A stretch of DNA of 64,000 nt from Kappaphycus alvarezii (lineage: Eukaryota; Rhodophyta; Florideophyceae; Gigartinales; Solieriaceae). This document shows, one piece after another, positions 12,539-23,488 of the stretch. The stretch is taken from assembly GCA_002205965.3 (NCBI GenBank), contig NADL03000492.1, positions 992,001 to 1,056,000 on the forward strand, in the 5' to 3' direction. Within the stretch, counting starts at the first letter, position 1. Each line of letters begins with the position of its first letter. The notes beneath the pieces are model-generated. The model had not been told where the DNA came from. It made no database searches and saw only the letters and a program-made list of their open reading frames with translations. The position numbers were made by a program, and so were the translations under genes.

Positions 12539-13040
12539 TGTGGGGTGTTGAGCGCACAAAAGGTAATCGATGGTTGAACTGTTGGTTGATGCTTCCGGTA
12601 ATCAGGCCGGACATCAGACCAGGGTTTATATAGAAAAAGTACTCAACACCAGCAGAGATAAATTGTAACTAAACGGTACTGAATTCAAAGGTATTCTAGA
12701 AAATGCGACCCAGAGGTATCAAACTACAAGGTTCTGAAGGTCCATCAGTATAAAAGACAGCAACAAACATCATGGCAAAGTACCATTGGTCCAATTGGCA
12801 AGGAGGCATAAAGTGGTTGCTGATTGGTGGGTGCGAAATATTTCGAGAACCACGCGAGATAGCCATGATGGATCCATGTCATTGGCTAGGTACAAAGAGG
12901 TATGATATTATGCTTTTACACTGGTGCGTGAGTACAGTGCACAAGTTGCAATGATGTCTTCTTACAGTGTAAATCCTTGGTACAGGTTACCGGAGGGATA
13001 CTGTCAGGGTATTTGGTGATTTATGGGCATAATCGCAACA
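12539..13040 (-). repeat. Element A1 3' LTR
   Basis: A 502-bp terminal repeat; in element orientation it starts TGTTGCGATTATGCCC and ends AACACCCCACA. It carries the 3'-type variants shared with the A2 3' LTR and the solo LTR (ATGGATCC, AAAAGA in the plus-strand reading). It inserted into the B reverse transcriptase gene after cgatt (12534-12538). Confidence 0.93.
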
Positions 13041-13050
13041 TCACTCCCCC

Positions 13051-13469
13051 CTACGAAGAAGAATCGCCCCGATTCTTGTATTCGTATAGCAGATCTTGAC
13101 AATTTTTCAGTTCATTTTCTGATAGCCATGAGTTCTCGTGATCTGCATATCCTTTCCATTTAATGAGATATTTTGTTTTTCCGTATTGTTTCTTGTGGCT
13201 GAGAATTGATTCGACTTGGTATTCTTTATGTCCATCTTGAACTTGTATAGGTGGTGGCGGCGGAATTTGGCATAGAATTCATCTTCAAAGTACGGCTTAA
13301 GGAGATAGCATGGAAAGCATTGAATTCCCCTGTCGATCATTGGCTGGGAAAGATTTAAACGGTACGTAACTCCGTTTATATCCTCAGATATTTGAAATGG
13401 ACCACAAAACTTTGGGTTCAGTTTTCGAGATCCTGCACCATCTTCAAAAGCTAGGTTTTTTGTGGACAA
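13051..13469 (-). pseudogene. A1 integrase C-terminus and chromodomain
   Basis: The minus strand from 13469 encodes the integrase C-terminal segment (LAFEDGAGSRKLNPKFCGPF, usual L-ST--L-L-----KL-P-F-GPF), then CFPCYLLKPYFEDEFYA. In a shifted frame a chromodomain follows: EYEVESILSHKKQYG, TKYLIKWKGYADHENSWL (aromatic and WKGY core intact), ending near 13051. The chromodomain places A in the chromoviruses, whose integrase tails bind modified histone tails and steer insertion. The frameshift before the chromodomain is shared with A2, so it predates their separation or spread by gene conversion. Confidence 0.85.
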
Positions 13470-14119
13470 CCAGACTTTGTCACCAACTTTATAAGAGAAG
13501 GTCTTCTACTTCTGTTGACATACAAGGCAGTGGATTCATTTGATTTTTTGATTTGTTCTTGGGCTTTTTTCAGTGATTCTTGCATGTTTTTTAGGAACTG
13601 TGCCGCAGCAGGGTTGTCTGCGGAGAGTATGTCCAAAGGGACAGTTCTAGGGTGGATTCCATAATTGAGGAAGAACGGAGAGAATGTTGTAGTGGCATTA
13701 ATAGATGAGTTGTAAGCAACTTCGAAGTCTACCAAGTATTTGTCCCAATCTGACTTGTCGAAGCTAACAAAAGAACGAATCATTTCTTCGATCTTTCTGT
13801 TCATAATCTCAGATTGTCCATCTGTTTGTGGGTGATATGCTGAAGAAGGGGATATCTTGGTACCCAGAAGGTGGAACAGACTCTTCCAAAACTTGCTCAT
13901 AAAAATAGCATCCCTATCACAAATGATATTCGTTGGAATTCCGTGGTTTCTGTAGACATGATCCTTGAACAACCTGGCAGTTGAAGGAGCATCTATTTTG
14001 GGCTTGGTTGGTATAATTCTGATCATCTTTGATAATCTGTCAACGACAGTTAAGATGCCATTGTTTCCTTCCGTTGACCTTGGAAGGGTGTAATAAAGTC
14101 CATCGTTATGTGAGTCCAT
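13451..14119 (-). pseudogene. A1 integrase catalytic core
   Basis: A 222-codon frame with the D,D-E core: [33 protein letters not shown] and SAYHPQTDGQSEIMN, followed by the GKX-like stretch. The N-terminal HHCC domain lies in the preceding frame (14050-15267), with a shared one-base shift around 14085. A base missing at about 13494 in A1 then throws the C-terminal part out of frame; A2 has that base but lacks another at about 28960, so the two copies carry complementary lesions. Confidence 0.85.
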
Positions 14120-15267
14120 TTGGTTTTCGGTGGGTCAAGAGGTTTTAAAAGACCTGCGGGTTTCTGATTTGATGGTTTGTCTCTTTGGCAGTGGCAAGAA
14201 CGAACGTATCGAAGTACATCTGTACGAAGGTTTTTCCAGTAAAACTTCGGTGATATTCTATTGATTGTTTTTGAAATTCCCAAATGTCCAGTATTTGGAG
14301 TAGAATGGTAGTCATGTAATAGCTTGACTTTAAATTTTCCTTCTGGTACGCAAATCTTTCCGTTCCTTAGTAAAAGCAACCCTTTCTTTTCGAAAGGTGC
14401 CTTTGGATCTTTGTATTGGGTTTTCAGGTTTTCATCTAGCCTGTAATCTTTGGCCAGATCTTCTATCTCAGAATCCGCAAAATAAGGTACGGATATATTG
14501 TTCGATTCTAGGTATGTCTTTGTTATCACTTCCTTGAGTAGTTCTCTGTTTCGATATTTAGGTGAGGGATAATTCTGAGGTTGTCTTGACAGGGCATCGG
14601 CAACGATGTTTGCTTTCCCGGAGATGGGTATAATTTTGAAATCAAAGTTCGCTAATCTTTCCAACCACCTAACCTGTCTTTGGGACAGATTGTCCTGGGT
14701 CTCGAGGTATCTTAAAGGGTAGTGATCAGAATGAACTGTGAAAAAGTTTCCGTGTAGGTATGCTCTCCACCATTTCAAGCACTCTACAATGGCCAAGAGC
14801 TCTCTCTCATGAGCGGCATAATTTTGCTCAGCATCATTCAAAGTCCTAGACGCAAAGGCAACTGGTCTTCTGGATTTTGGATCCCCCTGTTCCAACACAG
14901 CTCCAATTGCGTACTGAGAGGCATCTGTAGTGACATATATTGGAAGTTCAGAGTCAAAAGTTCGAAGGACTGGGGCACTGCATAACGATTTCTTCAAGGT
15001 CTGGAATGATTTGTCCTGAGTAGCTGTCCACAGAAATGAAACGTTCTTCGTCAGCTCTGTAAGAGGTTTAGCAACCAATGAGCATCCTCTTATGAATCTT
15101 CTGTAATAGTTGACGAGTCCTAAGAATGACTGAAGTTGTTGCTTGTTCTTTGGTGAGGGCCATTCCATGACTGCCTTTATCTTTTCGGGATCCACAGCAA
15201 TTCCCTCTTGACAGATTACATGTCCAAGATACTCGACTTCTTTAACACCGAAGACACATTTTGACAA
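14050..15267 (-). pseudogene. A1 RT thumb/connection, RNase H and integrase zinc domain
   Basis: A 405-codon frame running from the RT thumb ([31 protein letters not shown]) through RNase H ([17 protein letters not shown] with catalytic Asp, [37 protein letters not shown]) to the integrase HHCC region ([20 protein letters not shown]). It belongs with the frame at 15216-16151, from which it is separated by one missing base near 15265 that is present in A2. Confidence 0.88.
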
Positions 15268-16151
15268 TTTTGCGAACAGATTCTCCTTCCTAAGAATCTC
15301 TGTACTACATCAATGTGTTCTAAATGTTCTTTCCATGTCTTACTGAAGATGAGAATGTCATCTAAATAAACGATAACGAATACATCCAGGACATCTTTGA
15401 ATATGTCGTTCATGAGATTCATAAAAGTTGCTGGTGCGTTGGTCAATCCAAAAGGTAGTACGAGAAATTCAAAATGTCCGTATCTGGTTCGAAACGCTGT
15501 GAGAGGGATTGAAGATTCCTCCAGTCTGATCTGATGGTAACCCATCCTCAGATCTATTTTCGAGAAGTACCTGGCTCCCTTAAGTCGATCAAAGATATCA
15601 TCGATGCGCGGCAGGGGGTAGCTGTTTTTTACAGTAAGCCGATTAAGTGCTCTGTAATCCACACACATACGCAAACCGCTGTCCTTTTTCGTTACAAAGA
15701 GTATTGGCGCTCCCCAGGGGCTTTTGCTTGGTCTAATGAATTCACTCTCTAGTAGATCATCTAGTTGTTTACGAAGCTCCATCATTTCTTTTCCTGAAAG
15801 TCTGTAGAGACCCTTTTTCTGTGGCTTAGCATCTTTTTCCAATTCGATCTTGAAATCATACTTTCGCTTCGGAGGAAGGCCCTTCGGAAGTTTTTCCGGG
15901 AAAACGTCTGTATACTTTTTCAGTACACCTTGAATATCTTCTGGGTAAGAATCTGGAACATTTGGATTTGAGTCTAGTGGTCGAATTAGAACAGCATAAG
16001 TGCTACATTTTTTCTCCAAATCAGTAAGTACTGAGTTTGCAGAAACGAAAGGGTGCTTTGTCATTTCATTCAGTGACGGAGTACTTTTCACCCTTGTAGT
16101 TGAAAGAAACTTGATTGCTTGAAGAGTCGATAATTGCTCTATGGGCTCCAC
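15216..16151 (-). pseudogene. A1 reverse transcriptase fingers and palm
   Basis: Gypsy RT motifs appear in order: [75 protein letters not shown] and [14 protein letters not shown], the last with the catalytic YLDD. The real start lies upstream; the apparent Met is created by a two-base deletion relative to A2 near 16073. The frame ends after a one-base deletion near 15265. Confidence 0.9.
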
Positions 16152-16339
16152 ACCATTCCTTTCCTAGGATTGCATCATATCTCTTGAGGGGGCTCACGGC
16201 GAAGTACAGTGGTTCTGTGTAGTTTTTATTTGGACGATTGCCGGACCGGCTGTTTCTTTCAACTTCTGGTTAGCACCGTTCGCCATTTCGGCAAGCTCTG
16301 CTGATTCTCTTGTTTTAATCTTATGGTAATCGCAGAAAA

Positions 16340-16610
16340 TTCACTGAGGAAATTGATCTCACCACCTGGGTCGATGAGAATTTTTGCTGGTCCATTGGAA
16401 ATGACTCCTTTAACAATAAGAAGTCCTCTATGATTTCGTTGGAAAGTTGGGGTTGGTGTTCCCCTAAATGCTTCCTGGGATCTTATTGTTGAAAAATAAG
16501 ATTTCTGTCATCCAGAACTGATTGAGGACCTTCAGTCAGTTCCTTCGGGCTTTTGGGCAGTTTTTTGCAATGTGCCCTCTCTGTCTGCATCTCAAGCAGA
16601 GGCCTTCACG
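16340..16610 (-). pseudogene. A1 gag zinc knuckle and protease fragment
   Basis: Minus strand about 16605-16560 encodes CLRCRQRGHIAKNC, a CCHC knuckle (C-x2-C-x4-H-x4-C). About 16380-16360 encodes ILIDPGGEIN, the protease active-site loop with D-P-G where retropepsins have D-T/S-G. Frames are shifted against gag core and RT just as in A2, and A1 also lacks two bases next to the protease compared with A2. Confidence 0.7.
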
Positions 16611-16678
16611 TATGCATCTCTCACGTTCTGCTTGATCCAATTTCGGTAAGTTAACATTTGAGGACTGTATACCCGGTT

Positions 16679-17206
16679 TCATTTCCACGTTCCCAATTTC
16701 CATGGGCACGGAGCACTATTTCCAGTACTTGAACTTCCGTTCAGCGATTTTGTATTCGATTTGTTGTTACCTAACGGCCCTGAACGCCTGTAAGCAGCTT
16801 CGATTCTTTCCGCATCTGCCATTAAATCAGAAAGCTTAGAGTATTCTTTCGTGCATAAGGCTTTCCAAATGTACGGTTTCAGGCCGCGTGAATAGCGATC
16901 AATCTGATCTTTGACTCCTATGTCTGGTATATCCAACAATATTTTGTTAAAATCTTCATTGAACGCAGTAACGTCTTTAACTTGTTTCCAGCGAGCCAGC
17001 TTGTCTCGGGCGATTTTTTCCTTGTTTAACGTCTCGAAGCGATTGAGAAGTGCAGTCTTCAGTTCCTTCCATGTTTGAATCTCCTGCCCCGCGGCGCTCT
17101 TGGAATGGACCATCCACCACTCATGGGCATTTCCAGAGAGATAGCTTAGTGCAATGTTCATGGTAGCTTGCCCATCTGCTTCACCAAGATAATTCTGCAT
17201 CTGCAC
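16679..17206 (-). pseudogene. A1 gag capsid-like core
   Basis: A 175-codon frame of the retrotransposon gag family: ALSYLSGNAHEWWMVHSKSA, then ELKTALLNRFETLNKEKIAR and WKQVKDVTAFNEDFNKILLD. The W-W, F and LxxL spacing is that of Ty3/gypsy capsids. The frame is offset against the N-terminal gag frame (17158-17469) and against the zinc knuckle, and identical offsets occur in A2. Confidence 0.8.
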
Positions 17207-17469
17207 GCACCAGCTCCCGACGGACCCTTTTCCGCTGAATGATCCCGGCTTATTCTTCTTAGGGGCGTCTTGGTTTCGTTTTGACCATTTGAGCTACCGG
17301 CATTGATCCTGACGAGAGAAAGCTCATTCTCGAGAGCTCCCACCTTGCGAGCAGCGTTATTGAGCTGGTTCTGTTGTGCGGAGATCTGATTATGAGCCTC
17401 TGACAGCTGGCGTTGAAGTTCGCTTACAGCTTGTGCCAGAGACTCTACAGTAATGCCCGAAGTTTCCAT
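17158..17469 (-). pseudogene. A1 gag N-terminal coiled-coil segment
   Basis: The ATG at 17469 opens a frame of heptad-rich sequence (VSELQRQLSEAHNQISAQQN and VGALENELSLVR), consistent with a coiled coil ahead of capsid. It loses frame at about 17260, before the capsid. It lies directly after the tRNA-like segment of the leader. A2 carries the same sequence at 25165-25476. Confidence 0.75.
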
Positions 17470-17564
17470 TGTCTTTTCCTATTGGTCGAAAGAGTCACAC
17501 GTGTAGTTTTGGGTTTTTTTTCTTTAAATAGAATTTTTTCAAATTGGCCAGTAAGAATCGGTAT

Positions 17565-17640
17565 GCACTGTGGCCGAGTTGGCTAGACCAGCGAAAGACC
17601 AGTGAGAGGTCTCGAGTTCGAATCCCAGCCGATAACTTGG
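17565..17640 (+). other. tRNA-like sequence with pol III A and B boxes, antisense inside A1
   Basis: TGGCCGAGTTGG at 17571-17582 matches the A-box consensus and AGTTCGAATCC at 17615-17625 matches the B box, about 32 bp apart, the arrangement of an internal pol III promoter. The T-arm and acceptor stem do not pair properly, so it is not a working tRNA; it resembles the head of a tRNA-derived SINE. It points against the direction of A1 and is present in A2 as well (25005-25072), so it was captured before the copies separated. Confidence 0.6.
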
Positions 17641-17912
17641 GAAAGTTGATTTTCTCTGACGTAAGGGTTTGACGTCAGTCACGTCGGGTGTGCTATAGTA
17701 GCCCTCCTTCCGATGCTTTACAGAACGGTTGTTTTCCTGTCTAGAACCTGGCGGCGATACGGGCTTACAAGCCCTACTGCAAGGAACTGGGGAAAGCGAG
17801 TTCGTAAGGTAGCCACAGCGGGAGGTTGAACACAGCACAAACGAAGTCGGTTGAGAAAGCAACTTTTGGAGTTTTTCTTGCTTCCTCTTCCCTAAATTTA
17901 TTCAAATTTTAA

Positions 17913-18377
17913 CTACTGACGGGCAGTCTCTCGATGACGGCGGCCAAGACGGTGGCGCTCAAGGTCTGCCTTACTTGGGACTTCGATTTTGCAAATTTCG
18001 CAGATGTGCCTCGTCTTCTCGGCGCGGTGCTGGTGCTTGCGGGATCGGAGGTGCTCGTGGTACTGCACTCGGCCTGTGCAGGTGACTTGACAGTGACGGC
18101 AGTGGAAGGGCGAAGATCGCGGGTTCTTGGTCAGGCGAGGCCTTCTGGTCTTCTTACGAATGCGGTGGTTGGCGGTTCTCTGAATGACGATGGAAGCCGC
18201 GTCAGGGAGAATCGGTAGGGTCTTCTTAGGCTTCTGCGGCTTGGAGCGAGGGACTGCGGGCCTTCTCGGTATCGGCGGTAGAGCGGGTAGCGATACAGCC
18301 TCGGGAAGGCAGAAAGTGGAGGGTCTTGGTGTCCTCGGTTCCTCCACCACGATTCTGGTGGGTGTTCTTGGCTCCAC
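17913..18377 (-). pseudogene. A1 leader ORF, twin matrin-type zinc-finger protein (N-terminus frameshifted)
   Basis: The frame encodes a basic, proline-rich region and two C-x2-C-x12-H-x5-H fingers: FHCRHCQVTC ... EHLRSRKH and HICEICKIEV ... RHRLGRRH. In this copy all eight zinc ligands are intact, but one G is missing near 18457 relative to A2, so the 5' part of the ORF is out of frame and only the 154 residues from an internal Met remain open. See the A2 copy for interpretation. Confidence 0.65.
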
Positions 18378-18629
18378 TCCAAACTCGAAAGTTGTCAGCT
18401 CCTGACAATTTTCGGCGAAGAACGATTGTAAGTCTTCTGCGTTGTACTCGTCCGCGACGAGGGGCGGTCCCTGGAAGTCTTGTTTTTCGGCACTGAGCGT
18501 TATTCAAAAAGAATCAGAGTAAAAAACAAAATGTTAGTCTCTGCTTGCAATCGGGCAGAACGTCAAATCTAATAGAGATTTTAACTTACTGTCGGATTGG
18601 AAGAACTCGCAGTACTGACAAACGAATAT

Positions 18630-18642
18630 GCGATGCTACCAA
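18630..18642 (-). other. A1 primer-binding site
   Basis: Immediately inside the 5' LTR, in element orientation, two T residues are followed by TGGTAGCATCGC. TGG pairs with the tRNA CCA end, and TGGTAGC-xCGC is close to the complement of the 3' end of eukaryotic initiator tRNA-Met as used by yeast Ty elements. The host tRNA would have to be compared. Confidence 0.55.
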
Positions 18643-18644
18643 AT

Positions 18645-19145
18645 GTGGGGTGTTGAGCGCACAAAAGGTAATCGATGGTTGAACTGTTGGTTGATGCTTC
18701 CGGTAATCAGGCCGGACATCAGACCAGGGTTTATATAGAAAAAGTACTCAACACCAGCAGAGATAAATTGTAACTAAACGGTACTGAATTCAAAGGTATT
18801 CTAGAAAATGCGACCCAGAGGTATCAAACTACAAGGTTCTGAAGGTCCATCAGTATAACAGACAGCAACAAACATCATGGCAAAGTACCATTGGTCCAAT
18901 TGGCAAGGAGGCATAAAGTGGTTGCTGATTGGTGGGTGCGAAATATTTCGAGAACCACGCGAGATAGCCATGATAGATCCATGTCATTGGCTAGGTACAA
19001 AGAGGTATGATATTATGCTTTTACACTGGTGCGTGAGTACAGTGCACAAGTTGCAATGATGTCTTCTTACAGTGTAAATCCTTGGTACAGGTTACCGGAG
19101 GGATACTGTCAGGGTATTTGGTGATTTATGGGCATAATCGCAACA
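18645..19145 (-). repeat. Element A1 5' LTR
   Basis: A 501-bp copy carrying the 5'-type variants (ATAGATCC and AACAGA in the plus-strand reading), shared with the A2 5' LTR. It abuts gttgt (19146-19150), which is the reverse complement of the acaac flanking the right side of A2. Confidence 0.92.
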
Positions 19146-19559
19146 GTTGTGCCGCGATTACGATTTGGTTTCCAAAGTAAATGACGATCTTCCATAGTGG
19201 GGTCTGGGTTGTGGTGTTCCATGCACACGAGCGGTTATGTCGCGGCAGCCTCTCTGGCTATTTAACTCGGATAATTCCGAATTCGTGAAACTGTGGCTTC
19301 TGGATGATCCACGACCGTCGTTTTCAAGATCGGCTTGGGGGGGCCGGTGAGTGGAGGAATGGAAGAAATCTCGAAACAGGAGCGTTTTCGCAACGTATGA
19401 GGCCGGGAGGATCTTACACACTTAGAGGTCAATCCTCCGCCCCGTTAAGGATGGTGTACGGTGAGGGTACGGAAAAGGGAGAGGACGTAAAGGAGGGAAG
19501 GGAGGGAAAACAGGCAAAGCCAACTAGGCTGAAAATAGAACGGCGTTTACGGGCCTAAC
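19146..19559 (-). other. Element B sequence downstream of pol, inverted
   Basis: This belongs to B between the chromodomain end and the original A2 insertion point. Stops occur in all frames and no motif is recognised. Its left edge gttgt pairs with acaac at 30102-30106 as the original target duplication of the second A insertion. Confidence 0.6.
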
Positions 19560-19765
19560 CCACTTGAGAATTATCGAGCGTCGCAGGGAGCGGGATCCCT
19601 TGCCAACGATGGTACCTCCACACGTGACTGCGCGGGATGTGTTCAATGCGCTCCAAGGTATCCTGCTGTGGTCTGAACCCGAACCATGAACTCGGTACAA
19701 GAGGGTTCCGTCATCGGATTCTCCGTGGTTGACAATCTTGTAAATGACAAAATTACTCGGTTCAT
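19560..19765 (-). pseudogene. Element B divergent chromodomain-like integrase tail
   Basis: The minus strand reads FVIYKIVNHGESDDGTLLYR and, after a one-base shift, WFGFRPQQDTLERIEHIPRS then VWRYHRWQGIPLP. The V-KI--H-----G-L-Y-V-W-G---DT-E---HIP pattern is that of chromodomain tails in distant chromoviruses. It lies after the integrase in the same orientation. One frameshift and divergence lower certainty. Confidence 0.55.
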
Positions 19766-19924
19766 CTAAGCGAAGCTTTGATCTGCCCCACAGCTTGCCC
19801 GAGTGAGAAGAGCAGAGCGAACAGCAATTTGGGGGCTTGACGGTGATATCCGGGATTTCCCTTTTTGACGGGTTTTGGTGCTCGCTGCAGGTCGGCTTGC
19901 TCTGGGGGATCCCAATTTTGCCAA

Positions 19925-20587
19925 TCAGCTTGACCGCCTCACTAAAAAGGGTTCCGGAATTGATATTTCTCGAGCGGTTATGTGTCGAGAGTCCTGTTTG
20001 GCGACCACGCCTTCTCCCGGGTCAAGTGCCGGCACCGCGCGAAGGTCGGGGACGATGATCGGAGACGACGCAAAAGAAAAACTCTTGATGGGGGTTGCGC
20101 GGATGACCTTCGAGTAGGTTTTCCTGATTGTACTCCCGACTGGGTTTTTCGTGCCTTTCTCACTTGGCGTTGCCGAATGCGGGCTTGGGTCCCCGTTACT
20201 GGGCTTATCCAGGTTCCCCAACGGCTCTTCTAATCATGCTTCGGCTTGTTACCAATCATGGAGAGACACTTCTGATGTCAAATCTCGCGGTGTGGGGTTG
20301 CTAGATGGCACAGGAATTCCAGAATTCCTGAGGGAGCTCGGAGGAGTTTTCGTTCTCGGATGACCGTCGTCGGTACATGAAGTGGGGGAAGCTGGAATAG
20401 CCGCCTTGAGGTCACGTATAGTAATATTCTTGTTGAGTTCCGACAGCGCGGTACTTGTGTCAATCAGGTTCGAGTCTGGGCTTTGATTCGCGGGATTTCC
20501 CTGTACAGTGATTTCCACAATAAATTGCGTCTTTTGATTCGCGATCATTCCGCCACATTGGCCTGTTTGCGCACGGGTTACCGCCAA
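19925..20587 (-). pseudogene. Element B integrase-chromodomain spacer frames
   Basis: Two successive open frames (20587-20249 and 20221-19925) follow the integrase. They are rich in Ser, Pro and Thr with no recognisable domain. The first starts MAVTRAQT, overlapping the end of the integrase frame by a few bases. They may be the linker before the chromodomain or a separate small ORF; nothing in the sequence decides. Confidence 0.4.
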
Positions 20588-21995
20588 TAGATGAAGATCA
20601 GCGAGACCGCGGATAATTTTTTAACTATGATTGGGTCGCAGATACACAGTACGCGAAACGAATGGTGCAGAGCTGTTTTAGCCGGTTGCTTTGCCAAGTT
20701 TGACTTAGTCCGTTCCGCCTCCTGTCTTCGCGACTGCGAATGTACGCGGCTTGGGACTTCATGACGGACATCTCTTGGGTTCGTCTCAGCTCCCTCTGGA
20801 TCTTTTACGGATCTCTTCGGGTCTTGAACTTGCTTTGTTCGCTCTGCACTTCCATTCTCGGAATTCGTATCGCCAATTGGCAACCTGTTTTGTTGTAAGG
20901 CTGCCTCCGGTGACGGTGAAAGCACCAAACTATCCAACGAAAACCGTTCATTCTCTTTGTTGATATCCGAGACGGTACTGTACGGGTTAAACGAGACAAC
21001 TCTGAACGGACCAATGGCGATAGGCGCGAACTTATGTTTAAGCATGTCCTTACCGTAGTACTCCTTTCGTACAAACGCGTGTGAGTCCGGTTTTAAAACT
21101 TCTTTGGTCTTCCGCATTCGAGCATCGAAGTTTTTCTTATTACGTGCCTGCGCACCACTCAGTTTGAACTGTGCCGTGCTCATCAAAGCCGTCAACCAGG
21201 TTCTCCATTTATGGTATTGATCCCGCTTGGAGGCACCAATCTCAAATTATGGTTCGCCCTCGATTGCGAGCGAAGGGGGAGGCCTAGAAAAAACCAATTC
21301 GAATGGTGCGGTCCGTTTTGTCGAATGCGCTTGCGTATCGTAGGCATAAGTAAGAGCATCGGTGAACAAGTCCCAGTCAGTCAGATGATCCGCCACATAG
21401 TGCCACAAGGCTGCGAGTATGTTCCGACTAAACCGCTCGACTTTCCCATTAGTTTGGGGGTGTTACGTTGTCGTAAACAGATTTCTGGTATTAAGAGCCG
21501 ACAGATGCCTTGGAACAAACGCGCAGTGAAATGCTTGCCATTGTCCGACAGCAACGTCTGAAGGGGTCCCTACACAAACACCCAGTGGTGCACGAACGCT
21601 TTGGAGATTGCGAACGCGTTGATACGATTCATGGGCACTGTAGGCACGAGCTTCGAGAACCAATCTGTAATTACCAGCAAAAATTCGCTACATCGAGGGT
21701 AGGGAGTCTGGATTAGCTTGCCTGGGATGTCAATCTGAATCGATTCCAAGGGCCGCTTCGCAGGAAACAGTCTCAATGGTTTGACAACACGTCGGAGCTT
21801 GATGCGATTACGAGCGCAAGTCCCACCACTACGAGCAGTGGTGTAGCAATTGATCGCCATGGCAGGCCAATAAAAGTAGCGTCTTTAACCGTGGTACATA
21901 CGCTTCTCACCCGGGTGACCGGCGAGCTTTGGATAGTGGCTTAAGTGCAGTACTCTCGCTTGGAGGGAGGTGGGGATGACAATATGCGGACGTGA
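20578..21995 (-). pseudogene. Element B integrase
   Basis: Three shifted frames on the minus strand: an HHCC-type start (HLSHYPKLAGHPGEKRMY), the core with FLLVITDWFSKLVPTVPMNR (first Asp) and LLSDNGKHFTARLF (second Asp) from 21860 to about 21500, and a 205-codon C-terminal frame (21195-20578) with FKLSGAQARNKKNFDAR and KHKFAPIAIGPFRVVSFNPY, the usual PFxVxxxxxxNTY motif. At least two frameshifts separate them. It is inactive. Confidence 0.8.
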
Positions 21996-22553
21996 TTATA
22001 CTATGCGGACGAGGACACCCTGCTGATTAAGCGCAAAAGGAAGCACCTCCCCGCCGTTAAGACGAGGACGCACCTTTGAACGGAATACGTCTCCCATTTG
22101 GGCTGAATGAAGTTCCTCCGTTAGGATGGGTTGGAGCATATCACCGGGTATGGAGGCCTCGCTAGCGAGCACTGCGTGGTCTAGATCGTCGTATTCGGCA
22201 GCCAGAAAGTCAACTTTTTCGTCTCCTCTGGCGAGGGTGCAGTTCTCGCATTGGCATTCGTCAGTACTCAGGTCATCTGACTCCTCCGCCACAAAGCATG
22301 GTATTTCGTCATCGATGTCGAAAGGAGAACTCCCCAACGATTGTAGCCGCGATAACGCGTCTGCCTTCGAGTTCAACGTTCCCTTTTTGTACACAACTGT
22401 AAATTCGAACTCTGACAAGCGCAGTTTCCATCTCATGAGTCGTCCTGACGGATCCTGGATTTCCATCAGCCAACGGAGCGAGCTCTGATCGGTGTGTATC
22501 ATGAACTTCTCGAACTTGAAATAGGTTCGTAAGGCCTTGACAGCGTACACCAC
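21996..22553 (-). pseudogene. Element B RNase H C-terminal half and linker
   Basis: The frame encodes VYAVKALRTYFKFEKFMIHT DQSSLRWL, then VVYKKGTLNSKADALSRLQS, the end of gypsy RNase H, followed by an acidic linker with a CQCENC pair. It continues from the 22581-23450 frame after a stop. Spaces here only mark breaks in quoting. Confidence 0.82.
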
Positions 22554-22580
22554 AGCTAGGTATTCATTTTCAATGACCTA

Positions 22581-23488
22581 TTAATTTCTCTCTGCCTTCG
22601 GGGGTGATCGGGACCAAAACCCAATGGGAAGACGTCCGTTATCGATTGCCTGGAACAGGGCACACTCTACCTGATACTCCGATGCATCGGTGTCCACTGA
22701 ATAGGGATAAACTGGTCGTGGTAACGCCAACACAGGTGGATCAATCACCAAACGGATGAATTCACGGAACGCCGGGTCCTGTTTTTCCGTTAACGAACTC
22801 AATTTCGACGGGTGTCCCTTTTTAAAGGGCTCATTCAGCAGGGCCGCGACATGGGAGTAATTAGAGAGGAAACGTCGATAGACATTGCAAAGGCCCAGAA
22901 ACAATCTGAGTTCGGTCTGCGTGCGCGGGTGCTTTGCCTCTTTCAGAGCAGCGGTTATCGCGCAATCTACCTCCAGGGTACCTGGTCGCACAATGTGCCC
23001 AACGTGCTTGACTGTATCCGCAAAGAACGGGCACTTACGCAATTTCAAGGATATCCTAGCCTTCTGTAAGACGCTGAGGAGATCCCGGACATGAACGAGG
23101 TGTTCCTCAAACGATTTGGAGTAGATCACTATGTCATCCAAATAAACAAGGCAAGTCTGCCATTTGAACTTTGATAACGAGAAGTCCAGCGCGCGTTGAA
23201 AAGTCGAGGGGGCGTTAGTTAAACCAAAAGGCATACATCGGAAACGGTAGGCACCACTGTGGCACACAAAGTTATTTTTGTCGCGATCACACTTGGAGAC
23301 GGGCGCTTGCCAGTACCCAAAGTTACAGTCCAACCTCGTGAAGATCGAAGCCTCCTGAAGCGAATCGACGTACTCGTCCATACGCAGGAGCGGATAGGTA
23401 CCCTTCACGGTGAGTACGTTAAGCCGAGGGCAGTCTACGCACAACATCAATCAGCCATCTGGCTTCGGGATCAGAACGACTGGGATCG
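22581..23488 (-). pseudogene. Element B reverse transcriptase palm to RNase H
   Basis: From 23488: PVVLIPKPDG, then TGA where relatives have Trp, then [52 protein letters not shown] with catalytic YLDD, RLFLGLCNVYRRFL and YSVDTDASEYQVECALFQ. This is the direct continuation of the fragment ending at 12538 on the other strand. It lacks a start of its own; the first Met at 23450 is internal. Confidence 0.88.

Larger units (their letters stand above)
12539..19145 (-). mobile_element. Element A1: Ty3/gypsy chromovirus, minus strand
   Basis: A 6.6-kb element with LTRs of 502 and 501 bp, reading right to left: 5' LTR (19145-18645), primer-binding site, zinc-finger ORF, tRNA-like antisense segment, gag, protease, RT-RNase H, integrase, chromodomain, polypurine tract (13052-13041), 3' LTR (13040-12539). 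It is nearly identical to A2 across its whole length. The flanking 5-mers differ (cgatt left, gttgt right), which is abnormal for one insertion and is explained by inversion with A2. Private indels (for example one base missing near 18457, 15265 and 13494) break more of its frames than in A2. Not autonomous. Confidence 0.92.

Noticed and set aside
12772..12954. 60-codon ORF (MAKYHWSNWQGGIKWLL...) conserved in all five A-family LTRs
   Set aside because: It lies in U3 antisense to the element; conservation simply reflects near-identical LTRs. No family resemblance, and it overlaps the CCAAT-box region.
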